Shown here piece by piece: positions 1 through 9,750 of a stretch of DNA of 64,000 nucleotides. Source of the stretch: Sycon ciliatum (lineage: Eukaryota; Porifera; Calcarea; Leucosolenida; Sycettidae); NCBI RefSeq assembly GCF_964019385.1, contig NC_088655.1, forward strand, positions 4,426,764 to 4,490,763. The letters are read 5' to 3'. The notes under the pieces are model-generated. The model searched no databases. It had not been told where the DNA came from and saw nothing but the letters and a program-made list of their open reading frames with translations. The position numbers and the translations under genes are program-made. Every line of letters begins with the position of its first letter. Within the stretch, counting starts at the first letter, position 1.

Positions 1-53
1 TCTACCTTAGGGACCTTCCCCGGCTTGCGGAGACAGCGGGTTCAAAATTACTG

Positions 54-398
54 ATGTTCGCAGATGACAAGACGGTCTACTCTAGTGATCCGTCGAAGGC
101 GCGTTCCGAAGCCAAGTTGTCATTGGCACTGGAGATACTAAACAACCACCTTGTCTCCCTTGGCATGCACATTAATACCGACAAAACCATCGTCATGCAA
201 ATCCATCCCAAACGTGCCACAGGGAGTCAGCAACAACAACAAAGGCAACAACTGTAAATCATATTGTCAAATGTTATGCTAGAGGAAGTGGAAAGCACGA
301 GATGCCTCGTTGTTGACAATAAGCTGTCCTTTGACCGACACATTAACAATGTTGTCTGGAAAGCCTCACGGAAGATCGGTGTACTGCGCCGATCTTCC
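54..398 (+). pseudogene. LINE reverse transcriptase fragment (FADD box)
   Basis: The reading frame from 54 carries MFADDKTVYS, the F-A-D-D catalytic box of a non-LTR retrotransposon reverse transcriptase. It is followed by the helix and the 'LGMHINTDKT' stretch usual after that box. The frame stops near 257 in a glutamine-rich stretch (CAA repeats). Similarity resumes in another frame at about 270-398 with 'LSFDRHINNVVWKASRKIG', the region after the RT core. The palm 5' of the box lies outside the window, so this copy enters from the left edge. Stops and a frameshift show it is dead. The family is not determined. Confidence 0.75.
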
Positions 399-400
399 CG

Positions 401-841
401 CTGTTGAACCTGTTTTCCCGCCGTAGCTGTTGAACCTGTTTTCCCGCCGTAGCTGTTGAACCTGTTTTCCCGCCGTAGCTGTTGAACCTGTTTTCCCGCC
501 GTAGCTGTTGAACCTGTTTTCCCGCCGTAGCTGTTGAACCTGTTTTCCCGCCGTAGCTGTTGAACCTGTTTTCCCGCCGTAGCTGTTGAACCTGTTTTCC
601 CGCCGTAGCTGTTGAACCTGTTTTCCCGCCGTAGCTGTTGAACCTGTTTTCCCGCCGTAGCTGTTGAACCTGTTTTCCCGCCGTAGCTGTTGAACCTGTT
701 TTCCCGCCGTAGCTGTTGAACCTGTTTTCCCGCCGTAGCTGTTGAACCTGTTTTCCCGCCGTAGCTGTTGAACCTGTTTTCCCGCCGTAGCTGTTGAACC
801 TGTTTTCCCGCCGTAGCTGTTGAACCTGTTTTCCCGCCGTA
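401..841. repeat. 26-bp minisatellite, about 17 copies, inside a LINE
   Basis: The unit ctgttgaacctgttttcc plus cgccgtag (26 bp) is repeated head to tail about 17 times with almost no variation. It sits inside LINE coding sequence: the last unit runs directly into the RT C-terminal frame (LNLFSRRTFVVG). One unit therefore looks like native LINE sequence that expanded in place. The near-identity of the units implies recent expansion. Because 26 is not a multiple of three, each added copy shifts the downstream frame. Confidence 0.95.
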
Positions 842-1214
842 CGTTCGTTGTCGGTGTTGTTCAGCCTGTATACCTTTCGTTTTTATCCGTTAAAAATAGA
901 AACAAGCTAGCCTCACTCCACCGGCGCGCTGTACGAGTTGCTTGTGGCGCATCACCCCAAGCTAATATCACGCAACTTCTTCACCACCTCAATGTTTCCT
1001 CTTTCCAATATCGATCAGTATATTTGTTCCTTGTATTCATTTTCCACTGTTACTGTACTAAGCCGGCTGTTTGCTTGCAGTCCATCTTTCCCATCTGTAC
1101 GTCTACCCGAGCTACTCGCGGCTCAACAACTCATCACATGAGTATCAATCGCTATAGATCTATGTCTGGCTTTCTGTCCATTTCAAGTAAATCGGCTCTT
1201 CTTTGGAATTTTAC
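842..1214 (+). pseudogene. LINE RT C-terminal fragment, first family
   Basis: The frame continues from the minisatellite into 'NKLASLHRRAVRVACG', typical of the region after the RT core in CR1/L2/RTE-like LINEs. It ends with 'ISSKSALLWNF', the tryptophan-containing motif near the end of such proteins. After about 1215 the similarity changes to a second LINE in the same frame, so this copy is truncated at its 3' end. I base this on motif resemblance only. Confidence 0.6.
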
Positions 1215-1779
1215 CAGACGACCTGAAGTCCTGCAATACTACCGCAGATCCCTGCTCTTTGCTCTGACCCCTGCTCTCATTGCCCGCCTCTACAAAGGAT
1301 ACGTCCGTCCCTCCATCGAGTAGGCTTCAACTCTGTGGAATAACAAACTGACCGCGGGAAATATTGACACTCTGGAACGATTGCAAGCACGCGTGGCCAG
1401 GCAGTATTTACACTGTCGGAAAGTGCCCTTTCCTCATGGCATGGAGAACTTGTTTGAGGCTGCTGAATGGGAAAGTCTTGTGTGGCGGCGGCATATACAT
1501 TGCCTCAAACTGTTTTACCATTTCACCCGCCAATACCCGGAAACCCTCAATAATTTCAACATAGTTCTATCCAAGAGTGCACGACGTCCCCACTTTTACC
1601 TCCTGCCCACTCACACTGGTCCCTGTTTCCGATCCACTCTACTACATTCCATGATCACCACGTGGAACTCCCTGCCTACCGAGATTAGGATATCTGAAAC
1701 CCGTGGTGTATTTAGCCGGCACGTTAAGTCACATTTCCACAGGTATAGATTCCATCCTCGAGGTTTTCTCACTTCCTGA
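1215..1779 (+). pseudogene. LINE RT C-terminal fragment, second family
   Basis: This frame shows 'ALIARLYKGYVRPSIE', the conserved YVRP-x-LEY block after the RT core. After an in-frame TAG at 1321 it continues as 'NIDTLERLQARVARQYLHC' and ends with 'MITTWNSLPTEIRISE', the W-N-x-L-P tail motif of LINE ORF2 proteins. It is 5'-truncated at about 1215, where it abuts another LINE fragment. The 3' side runs into a C-run at about 1785 and A/T-rich sequence. It is an inactive remnant. Confidence 0.7.
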
Positions 1780-1920
1780 TTATCCCCCCCCCCCCCCTCC
1801 TCTTTACCAGTACCCTTTTCGCTTGCTTCTACTCAGACCTCTTTAATAATTAACCTTTTCACATTAATATTTTTTATCTTAATATTTTCTTCCTTTTAAG
1901 AATTGCACCCTATTATTGTA

Positions 1921-2902
1921 CTTGGTCCGGCTCATCGCAATTGTCGCTTATCTATCGCCACTAAGAACAGGAGTTTTTTTACCGCTCTGTCAAATTTCCA
2001 ACAGGCATAGTAAGGAAGCATGATACATGAATACTCTCTGCCACAAGTAAAAAATCATCAATGGAATCAGGTGAAGCGAGTCGAAGAAAGGAAGCAAGAT
2101 AAGCAAAATGCACGAAATAAATCAGCGAAGAAGCGCGTTCTTGCACTCACACTAGTAATACAGGTCCAGAGTTCATTCAACTCTGCACCTTTCGAGCCGC
2201 ACCGTTACATGAGCTGACATTTGCTGTTGTCTAGCTGCTGCCGGCGTAGTGCTGGCGTAGACTGGTACCAGTGGTAGAGTATCTCTTGCGTTCTCAGCCT
2301 GTCGTATGGCAGCAATGGGAAAGGAACAGTTGTGGCTGTCACTTCTGTGCTTGAAGGAACCGTGGGCAGTGTGACCTGTTATGTGTGTCACCACAGTGTG
2401 TTTCAACAAAGCCTTCGAATGAGGCATACAGGCCTCTCCAGACAGCTGTCATACGCTCCGCTGGATACGCTTGCCACAACTCTTGTAATGCGGCTGCTCG
2501 GTCCACCAAGACTCAAGAGAAGGAACAACCAGCACGTCGGCCAGGCGCATCGCATCAAAAACACCTTTCCTCTTCAGCATGAAGCTCGTACTTTTCTGCC
2601 GTACACGCGTGCCTGTCACGCTCTCCAGGCCAGGATGTCAGTTGCCCCTGCTACAGTTCCGGTCTTCGGGTCGCTGCGCTTGGCTTTTGGCGACAGTGAA
2701 TGGCCAGATTCCCACTTCCCAAAAAAAGTCAAATACATCGCGATTCAAAGCGCTAGTCGCGATCATTTTTTCTTTGGTGCCTCCTTTGATCTTGCCATCA
2801 CGACCTCCCAAGCAAAAGTAAGTTAGATATCGTGATTGGACTGGGTTTTACCTGTCAAAAAGTGCGTGAGGATAAGCGACAATTGCGATGAGCCGGACCA
2901 AG
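1921..2902. mobile_element. TIR DNA element with TA target duplication (copy 1)
   Basis: The ends are inverted: cttggtccggctcatcgc at the left and gcgatgagccggaccaag at the right, continuing to about 30 bp. The element is flanked by TA on both sides (1919-1920 and 2903-2904), as for Tc1/mariner/pogo-type integration. It shares nearly full-length similarity with the element at 43367-46970, after the two insertions in that copy are removed. No transposase is recognisable, so it is probably non-autonomous. A copy with related ends lies at 15346-17742. Confidence 0.85.
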
Positions 2903-3410
2903 TACACGCATTGTATACGTATATTTATTCTCGGAGACCCCTTGATTTAGGCTTCGGCCTTTGGGGAATCCCTCAAATAATAATAATAATAAAATTATAA
3001 AGATTTCCGCGTCAAATTGGCTATTTGGCTAAGAGACAGCTTAACTCTTAATCATTGTTGTGATTTGCTTTCAAGCAATGTGCATAATCAGTAAATTGTT
3101 GTTGTTGTTAATACTCATAAAAAGGACACACTTCCGGCTCATTACGAACATCTTGAAAGTTTTTGTTTTCACAAGTATACTTTCAAGCCTCCTCATCAGG
3201 TTAAATGCAGGCAAGGGAAAAGGAACAGGAACAGTGGATTAAGTACAGTAAGGAGGTGGTAAAAACAGCACAAAGAAGAAGATAGCTAAAGACTTTAATA
3301 AACAGCGAAAATGCGTGACCTATAGCAATAATGACACAAAGGTGCAAGTGCGAGAAAACTCAATAAGCGTGACATGTAGTGCGACAACAAAAGACAACCA
3401 CTGGACATAA
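2903..3410. other. Intergenic or intronic stretch, simple repeats
   Basis: This holds an (AAT)n run near 2976-2991 that looks like a retroelement tail. It also holds a 9-bp stem palindrome (cttgaaagt/actttcaag) at about 3151-3189, next to a 'cctcatcagg' motif. This may be the 3' flank of the Penelope-like remnant that lies just downstream on the opposite strand. I see no gene. Confidence 0.4.
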
Positions 3411-3797
3411 CTAACGAGGTTTTGACGACCTACCTAACAGCCTAGGTGTGAATTTAATTTGCTTCTGCTTGCAAAGGTTGCGTTTCTTTGTTTGGATGTA
3501 TACGGCTTCCAAAACATTCAGCAATCTAGCACTGCGTACACGCGACACAATCGAAAAACAATCATCTGAATACACATCACGACAATCAGGATGCTCAAAC
3601 AAATGACTAGCAATGGACGACTCATACTTATCAGAACTAACATCAGAACAATCAGCGTGTGCGGTGGACCCATCCGATATCACAAAGCTAGTCGAGTGGA
3701 CCCTAGCCGTTGCCTCTGTCAGTGCCTCAGTCGCTGCCGTCGCCGTCGTTGCCGATCTTGTCATTCTTCTAGTTGATGCGGTTCCGGTCACTGCCAT
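3411..3797 (-). pseudogene. Penelope-like element ORF C-terminal remnant (GIY-YIG region)
   Basis: The minus-strand frame ends with 'IASHLFEHPDC', 'CFSIVSRVRSARLLNVLEAV' and 'IQTKKRNLCKQKQ'. This order (H..C, then F-x-I, then an L-x-LEA-x-x-I helix, then an 'LCKQ'-type end) is what I know from the last part of Penelope-like ORFs, where the GIY-YIG endonuclease finishes. The upstream part of the frame is low-complexity (Thr/Ala/Ser) and no RT core is visible here. This is an inference from motif order, not a database match. It matters because Penelope-like elements are the proposed partners of hammerhead retrozymes. Confidence 0.5.
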
Positions 3798-3984
3798 GCC
3801 AGTAATTGTCTTTTTCTTTTTATGAGTATTATCGCATTTTTGTCTCAGAAAAACTGTTGTTGCTGTTTTGTTGTTGTTGTTTTTGGGGGTTTTCCTGTTC
3901 TCGGGGCCTTCTTTTCGGTACTCTTTGTAGTGGTACTTCTGTACCTGTTGAGCTATCCGAATTCAAATAAACACTAAAAAAGGG

Positions 3985-4104
3985 CGGAATAGTGGCGGTC
4001 AATTCTTCAGCCTTGCAAGCTGTTGAATGATGCAATCCCAGCACAAGCTGCTAAGGCTTCTGCTGTAGCATCGCTATCACCGCCTCCGGTGATGGGCGTC
4101 AAAT
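3985..4104 (+). repeat. Dispersed ~115-bp repeat 'GGTCAATTCTTCAGCC' (copy 1 of 3)
   Basis: The segment beginning ggtcaattcttcagccttgc is shared with 27861-27980 and 36203-36300 on the same strand at high identity. Two of the three copies run straight into a TG microsatellite. It may be the 3' domain of a SINE: the third copy lies downstream of a tRNA-like SINE. No protein is expected. Confidence 0.75.
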
Positions 4105-4105
4105 G

Positions 4106-4109
<4 letters not shown>

Positions 4110-4142
<33 letters not shown>
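4110..4142. repeat. (TG)n microsatellite
   Basis: A short TG/CG dinucleotide run directly follows the dispersed repeat at 3985-4104. Confidence 0.9.
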
Positions 4143-4143
<1 letters not shown>

Positions 4144-4309
4144 ACACCTATCGACTCCAAACTTGTCCATTTTGCAGCAAACGTGCATGTATTGCACACT
4201 CCATAAGGCCATTGATTGGCCTCGGATACTCTACAGTTTGTGCTGGAAGTATAATTATTTTGTACTCATTCCCAGTTTTATGTGTGTTGGTGTGTAAATG
4301 TTCGGCCAG

Positions 4310-4612
4310 ATGAATGGATAGCTTCCAAGGACCATCCAAGACTGGAATATCTATTTCGTCCCAATCACCCTCTCGCCTGGCACGAGGCTAATTCTTTCTG
4401 TGCTTCCTTACGTCGCTCAGTGCTTGCACATGCAGCAAGTGCTGATGACTTCAATCTGATCCTTCAATCCCACACCATCAGAAAAGGTTTCCCATACTGG
4501 GTCCGAAGGGAGAATGTCTCATGCACCGTGTCTCATGCAGGTGAAGGTCTATCTAGTCAACAAACCTCAACTTGCTTACAACTCTTACCATATCTTTGCG
4601 TACGCGTGGTCG
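4310..4612 (+). CDS. Exon 1 seen: CTLD-like module A (A1)
   Basis: This internal exon lies between an acceptor ttcggccag|atgaatgg and a donor GTCG|GTAAGT. It is phase 1 at both ends and 303 bp long (101 codons). It encodes a compact extracellular-type domain starting D-E-W. The 'W-x-E-A-x-x-F-C' motif at residues 24-31 and a 'Y-W' at 63-64, with Cys at 72, 89 and 97 ending 'LPYLCVRV', follow the layout of a C-type lectin-like domain. The usual calcium-binding EPN/QPD and WND motifs are absent, so sugar binding cannot be assumed. The same Cys positions recur in exons at 27447 and 53408. The acceptor has a weak pyrimidine tract, so the left boundary is less sure than the right. Confidence 0.72.
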
Positions 4613-5409
4613 GTAAGTAACAGTCATGTTCCATTTAGGAAGCACTATTTCACTGTTTCAATGTGGCAGCGGTGCCTGGCCGCTATGAAGTACACCAACA
4701 CATAGGTCGGTGAGTTTGGAGTTATGCGGGTGGTGGCTGCGAGTGAGGCAATGTGGCTCAACATAGAGCACAAGAGAGGGAGTGGCCGCGAGACAGTGTG
4801 TGGCTCAACATAGAGCACAAGAGAGTGAGTGGCTCAACATGGAGAGCGTATGGTGGCTCAACATGGAGTGTGTGTGTTGGCCCAAAAAAGAGCACAGAGC
4901 AGGGGCGTAGCAGCCGTTCCGGCCGGTCCGGCTTTGGCCGGACCACTTTTTCGCCCGACCACGTTTTTTTGAAGGCCCTGCAAGGCTGCATGGCCTACAC
5001 CAGGGAGTCGTAGGGGGTCGTACGACTTCCTGGCTTGCACCAGGGAGCCCTACGCGTAACACATGCGAGTGTACGTGCATATAGGGCTACCGGTATGGCC
5101 TACGACCATGTACACTGTGTGATGCACATCCCCGGACGCTTTTCGCTTGCGCACCTTCGCTGATCCGCTGCTTTTTGTGTTCCACTTTTGCCAAAGAATT
5201 CTCGTAGTTGTGTGTCTTTTTCCTCTCTGATTGCTGCTTGTGTGGACACCATGGAGGCTCATCAGCATCGGAACTTTGAGTTTCCAAAGCGAAGTTTCGG
5301 GCGAACATCGATCGTTGAGCGTCCGTTTCAACCAGCTTGGTATGTCGATCTGCTTCTGTCAGGCATAGCACTATCACTGCTGTTATTGAAAAACATGCAT
5401 CAGTTGTAT
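4613..5409 (+). other. Intron: degenerate short repeats
   Basis: Intron between exons A1 and B1. At 4750-4880 a 'gtggctcaacat' phrase is repeated four times (minisatellite-like). At 4909-4975 there is a palindromic ggccggtccggctttggccgg block, a version of which recurs near 52250. I see no gene. Confidence 0.5.
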
Positions 5410-5729
5410 CAAGAGTACATAACCCCCCAGAGTGTGCAACTCCCACATACCCTGTTGTCCCGACAGAATTTCAAGTTGACGTCATTATTTATGACGCAAT
5501 GCTCCTTGCAGCAGTGATTTACAACATGTACACGGGTGTCAACGCATCACACGTTTTTCTTTGCAATAATTTGTACAGGATCGATCGGCTTCGGTCAACC
5601 ACAGGTTCCGGATTCGTCTGATAGTCCGTGTACAGTGCGCATTGCATCATCAAAATGACGTCAACTTGAAATTCTGTCGGGACAGCACCCATAGTGGAGT
5701 TGCACACTCTGGGGGGTTATGTACTCTTG
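5410..5729. mobile_element. hAT-like MITE with 7-bp target duplication
   Basis: The terminal inverted repeats begin caagagtacataacccccca and extend with high identity for tens of bases into both arms. The direct repeat gttgtat flanks the element exactly (5403-5409 and 5730-5736). The short TSD (7-8 bp) and TIR starting with CA fit hAT-type MITEs. No coding capacity. Confidence 0.75.
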
Positions 5730-5867
5730 GTTGTATCCAGAACAAGAAAGAAAAGACGTGCATGTCCATGGTTGGCAGGTGAACTTGTTGGCATTGTCCG
5801 TTAGCGAAATCGTCTGATTCAGCGCTTGATCTGAGACCCAGGAAATGACGACTTGAGGCAGCATCAC

Positions 5868-6303
5868 TGCATGGCTTGTGTACAAGCTTGCCGACTAGAC
5901 AGACACCTCAAAATGAATTCTTTGTCCTGAAATGTGCTACTTCAGACCAGCAGAAGCTGTGGCAAGTCATGAACACCGCCACCGGTAGGCGGGCACCTAG
6001 ACAAAAACCAAAGGTGTCAGTTGAAAAAGCAAGCCAATTCTTTGGGGACATTGTTCATGATGTAAGCAGTCCATCACAGTTAATGGTTCCCTAGGGACCT
6101 CATACGCCAGACACCTTAAATCATTTCCAGTCTGTCACTATTAGTGATGTCTGCAAGCTCTTAGAAAGTGTGAACCTCCATAAAGCGACAGGTAGTGATT
6201 CAATCCCAGGCATTGTGCTGCGTGATTGTGCACATGAACTGGTGCCTACATTGACTTTGATCTTCAACAGATCACTAGCCACTGGGTGTGGTCCTGACAC
6301 CTA
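5868..6303 (+). pseudogene. LINE ORF2 fragment between endonuclease and RT core
   Basis: Two frames carry LINE-type sequence. The first, from 5908, includes 'KLWQVMNTATGRRAPRQK' and 'ASQFFGDIVHD', like the linker before the RT domain. The second, from about 6115, includes 'VNLHKATGSDSIPGIVLRDC' and 'LIFNRSLATG', the first conserved RT blocks (K-A-T-G-x-D-x-I-P). A stop and a frameshift separate them. It ends abruptly near 6303, just where another repeat starts. Dead fragment. Confidence 0.65.
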
Positions 6304-6572
6304 GCTCCAACACTTCTCTCAGTACTCCTTGTCAGTTGTATAAGATCTGGTTACGTTGGTGGACAGTTAGTCATAACTCGTAACATTTTGTCCTTCTCCT
6401 TTTTCTCCATAACTTAATTGGCTTACCATCCGAGTTGAATCTTACAATAAAAAAAGGTTTATCTAAATTAAAAAGGAGAGGACTAAAAGTTTACAATTTT
6501 TCTGTTTTTTTTAATCAGGATAATGATGAGTCAAAATGTGCAACATTTAGCACAGAACTGACTGATGTGATA

Positions 6573-6664
6573 CTGACATTCAGCGACCTGATGCTGAGCT
6601 GCATCACGTCTGGAATGCGCATTACAGACGTGATGCAGCTAAGCATCAGGTCGTTGAATGTCAG
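6573..6664. repeat. Long hairpin, 40-bp arms and 12-nt loop
   Basis: Arm 6573-6612 and arm 6625-6664 are inverted repeats with about two mismatches around the loop gaatgcgcatta. Weaker inverted similarity extends outward (ttgcacat/atgtgcaa and the A/T-rich flanks), so the whole 6420-6815 interval is a fold-back. Confidence 0.9.
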
Positions 6665-6814
6665 TATGACATCAGCCAGCTTTGTGTTAATTGTTGCACA
6701 TATTTACTCACCATTATCCTGCTTATAATCGTTAGTGTTGGACAAAACAGATAACTTGTAAACTTTTGGTCTTCTCTTTTTAAATTTTAATCATTGGCTC
6801 TCCATCCGAGTTGA

Positions 6815-7130
6815 TCTGTATTGTGGTAAACACACACCTGGTAAAATGCATGCCTGCTCACACATGCTCTGTAGGCTGCAAAGTTGTTCTGACACAATGC
6901 TCTCCTTCTCATCACCACCATCAGTTCGTGCCTGGCGCCTAGTCGATGCAGGGCTGGTGGTACCCGACATAGCAGGCTGGTACATCAGGTACCGCATGGC
7001 ACATAGCAGATGACGCAGCAACTGCATAGCTCGATTGCGACGCACGTTTTGTCCCGGCTTGACTCACCAGGCAATCTTCTTCTTGGCTGTCTTCACACAG
7101 AGCTGTATTCGGGAGAATGACGTTGAAGAC
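6815..7130 (-). mobile_element. Degenerate copy of the hammerhead-bearing 352-bp repeat
   Basis: The reverse complement matches the 352-bp unit at 47077-47974, including the 'cgaactgatggtggt' and 'accagcctgctat' stretches and the ribozyme region. It is more diverged than the copies at 9106 and 47077. It lies directly after the dispersed motif catccgagttga. A second piece in the opposite (+) orientation occupies about 7190-7470, so the pair is head-to-head. Confidence 0.75.
7033..7076 (-). ncRNA. Decayed hammerhead ribozyme
   Basis: The minus strand keeps stem I (gattgc/gcaatc) and stem III (cg/cg), but the core CTGATGA reads CTGGTGA and the conserved GAAA reads AAAA. Loss of the core A6 and G12 should abolish cleavage. 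It shows that the 6.8-7.1 kb repeat descends from a ribozyme-bearing copy. Confidence 0.75.
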
Positions 7131-7244
7131 ACCAATGCAGCTGTACTTATGGTTGCTTATTATGGTGCTAAATACACACCATATTGTCGGGTGTGTGTAT
7201 TTACCACCATTTGGCCCAACCATATGTACAGCTGCATGGGTGTA

Positions 7245-7432
7245 CAGTCAGACCTCGCTTATCCGGTCCTCTTTTATCCGGATCCCTCGCCATCCGGAAG
7301 AAAATCGTTGGTTACCGATTTACAGCTTATGCCATGCATACATACAGTATGTGTGTTCGATTATCCGGTTCCCTCGCCTATCCAGATATTTTTGTGGAAA
7401 ACGGATGTGTGCGGTTAAGCGAGGTCTGACTG
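7245..7432. mobile_element. Pogo/Tigger-type MITE, 188 bp
   Basis: The ends cagtcagacctcgcttatcc and ggttaagcgaggtctgactg are inverted repeats, flanked by TA on both sides (7243-7244 and 7433-7434). The interior repeats 'atccgg' phrases. A second copy is at 21975-22161. It has landed inside a fragment of the 352-bp repeat family. No coding capacity. Confidence 0.85.
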
Positions 7433-7470
7433 TATTCAACTTCATTCTTCCACTTCATAAGAAAGAATAA

Positions 7471-7870
7471 AAATGTTTACGGTTCGCTTGAGACGAAGTT
7501 AGACTGAGTTTTCGGCATCCGTAGCAACGCCACCACACTGCAAAGATCTAAGGCGTAGATGCACTTGACGTACAAATAGATGGCAAACCCAGACAAACCG
7601 CCAGAAAAGTTGGGAAATCAAGTGCATAATGAAAACTCGGATGTTGAGCCAATAATTATTATTAAAAGAGGAAAGGACCTATGTTACTACTAATGACTAA
7701 CAGTCCACCAAGGTAATGAGATAATATACCGTCAGATAGTGCGACAACAAGGCACACAACTGATAAGGATGTTGAGAGTGAGTCGTCGAATTTCTCAATA
7801 TCCTTGTGGACTGTTAGTCATAACTAGTAACTTCAAAAGTCTGTCCTTTTCTCTTCAAGTTACAAAATTA
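7471..7870. other. Intron stretch with a dispersed 3' repeat
   Basis: This contains one forward copy of the dispersed 'aactcggatgttgagccaat' motif at 7633-7652, followed by 'gactaacagtccacca', with an inverted version of the latter at about 7806-7826. No gene seen. Confidence 0.4.
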
Positions 7871-8252
7871 CCGTAAAATCCCGCCAGAGCGCCCCTACCT
7901 CCTCGACGCTTCAGGTGGGGAGGGGCGGATGGGCGAGTCCTACTTGCCGCATTCAGTGCTACATGAAAAAAGTACTCACCCTACGAAAACTGTTCGTGCA
8001 TCTCGTACACCGACCAAAGGTCAAGAGCCAGGAGTCGTACAGACCCGACAAAACGCAGGGTTTGTGCGATCCCTGGTCAAGAGGGTGGGCACTGTTGCGT
8101 ACATTTCCAACGGGGTTGAGCACGCGCCTGCAGTACAGTACGGCATCACAGACTGCGACAGAGTCATACGAGGATACAATCAATCACGTCCCTGACAAGA
8201 AGTCAGGGAGGGGCGGATGGGAGAGACGGGGCGCTCTGGCGGGATTTTACGG
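7871..8252. mobile_element. TA-flanked MITE, 382 bp
   Basis: It has perfect terminal inverted repeats of about 25 bp, starting ccgtaaaatcccgccagagc, with TA duplicated on both sides. It is likely a non-autonomous mariner/pogo-type element. The interior is unrecognised. Confidence 0.88.
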
Positions 8253-8461
8253 TAAGTAGAGTCAAGCGAAGCACGTTGATTGGCTTTGAGTTTCGTTTTC
8301 TACATTCCTGCACAGTCGCACTTGACTGAGCTCTTCGAGGTATGGCTCAAATGTATCCATGACCCAATGAACAGATTTTAGTTGGAAATAAGCTTATGTT
8401 TTTTTCACACGACTGTGTATTCACTACTTCGGACTGTGTATTCTGTTGATTTGCTCTGCAG

Positions 8462-8764
8462 AGCAAATAATTGAGTGTCAACAGTCTAAAGTGCGGGTCT
8501 ATGCAGGTCAGAGTATGATCGGGGATCACAAGGCTGCCGCGAGAGGCTGCGGGCCAGGCTACACGCTATTCAACACCTTGAAATCCAATGTTCGTCCTTG
8601 TGTCTTTGAAGCCTTGGCAAAGGCAACACAATATGCAAATATTACAACATACTGGACCAGAGATCCTTCGAAAGCATTGTATTTTGGCAGAACAGATTAT
8701 ACAGCAGAAAGTGGCATCGGCCTGATTGACCTGGTTGGAAGCAAACACATGATTGCCTGCTTTG
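8462..8764 (+). CDS. Exon 2 seen: Cys-rich module B (B1)
   Basis: The acceptor is ttgctctgcag|agcaaa and the donor TTTG|GTAAGA; both are phase 1, 303 bp. The module has Cys at about residues 6, 30, 47 and 99, a 'LFN' at 36-38, 'YWTRDPSKAL' at 64-73, and ends 'HMIACF'. Module B recurs at 14563, 35459, 40963 and 48622. In the copies at 8462, 14563 and 40963 the second and third Cys are 17 residues apart. The A..C and YW pattern suggests a divergent CTLD-like fold, but I do not recognise it as a named family. N-glycosylation sequon N-I-T is present, as expected for a secreted or surface protein. Confidence 0.68.
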
Positions 8765-9105
8765 GTAAGAATACAGCTCAATAAGGTGTAAGATATTGGG
8801 AGGTAAAATACAGGGGAGGGGGGGGGGGGTGTACAGAGATATACTATTGCTAAACCGCTAGCCTGCAAGTGTGAATTTGGTCAGCACCAGCTGAGACATC
8901 CCAGAGTGGTTCAGCTTTGATGACAGTTATTACAGCTGCTATCGCCCATGTTCACAATTATTGCATTTGGGCTGTACAGCAATTATTGCATGGAAAAGAT
9001 GGTGCACATCCACCTGTGAGCCAGTCTGTACACATGAACCTGTAGAAAACTTGGTGTGAGAAGATATGTTGCCTTCAGTTAAAGGGGAAGTAGGTATAGA
9101 ATACA
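8765..9105 (+). other. Intron: no feature beyond a G-run
   Basis: A G homopolymer near 8816-8830 and a short repeated 'attattgca' phrase (about 8950-8990) are visible. I see nothing else. Confidence 0.4.
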
Positions 9106-9237
9106 CTGCAGCTGTACTTATGCAGCTTCACTTACGGTTGAATATGGTGGTAAAGACACACCTGGCGCTATGGCGGTAAACACACGCCTGCCCACACACA
9201 CAAAGCTGCAAAGTTCTGGCACAGAGCTCTCCCTCTC

Positions 9238-9336
9238 ACCACCACCACCACCACCACCACCACCACCACCACCACCACCACCACCACCACCACCACCACC
9301 ACCACCACCACCACCACCACCACCACCACCACCACC
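9238..9336. repeat. (CCA)n microsatellite, ~33 triplets
   Basis: Uninterrupted CCA triplets within the hammerhead-bearing repeat. The sister units at 47 kb carry only 4-5 TGG triplets at the same place. Long Gly, Val or Pro runs predicted through here are artefacts of the triplet run. Confidence 0.97.
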
Positions 9337-9449
9337 ATCAGTTCGCGCCTGGCGCCTAGTCGATGCATGGTTGGCGGTATCCGACATAGCAGGCTGGTAC
9401 ATCAAGTAGCGCATGGCACATAGAAGATGACACAGCAACGACATAGCTC

Positions 9450-9493
9450 GATTGCGACGTACGTTTCGTCCCCGCTGGACTCATCAGGCAATC
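9450..9493 (-). ncRNA. Type I hammerhead ribozyme (retrozyme family)
   Basis: On the minus strand: stem I gattgc pairs with gcaatc (6 bp). The core is CTGATGA, stem II gtcc/ggac closes loop agcgg, then GAAA, stem III cg-ta-cg, and the cleavage site follows ...cgTC before gcaatc. All invariant core nucleotides are present, and it is identical to the copies at 47347 and 47699. Open stem I makes it type I. Confidence 0.88.
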
Positions 9494-9750
9494 TTTTTCT
9501 TGGATGTCTGCATACGGAGCTTGACTCGGGAGAATGAAGTTGAAGACACCACCACTAAATTTCCAAAGCCAGATTTAAATCGGGCGAACGTACCTTGTCA
9601 GAGTGCTCGAACTGACAAGTCAGTGAGCTCTGCGTAATGCAAATAGCAAAGGCACAACCTCACATGAGAGTGCTCAACTACTACAAGAGCTGTATATATT
9701 ATATGAAAGAGTTGGTGGACAAGCCGTTGATTATCCACTCTCATTGTAAC

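Larger units (their letters stand above)
9106..9553 (-). mobile_element. Hammerhead-bearing repeat unit with (CCA)n expansion
   Basis: In reverse complement this is about one full unit of the 352-bp repeat family at 47077-47974. The short TGG tract of that unit is expanded here to about 33 triplets (9238-9336 as CCA). The ribozyme region is intact, unlike the copy at 6.8 kb. It is a single unit rather than an array, so it may be a truncated or once-tandem insertion. Confidence 0.8.

Noticed and set aside
3186-3200. CTGATGA on the minus strand near the Penelope-like remnant
   Set aside because: No stem II or correctly spaced GAAA; the visible palindrome nearby is a different structure.
9118-9444. 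Poly-Gly/poly-Val/poly-Pro frames
   Set aside because: Produced by the CCA triplet run in a ribozyme-bearing repeat.
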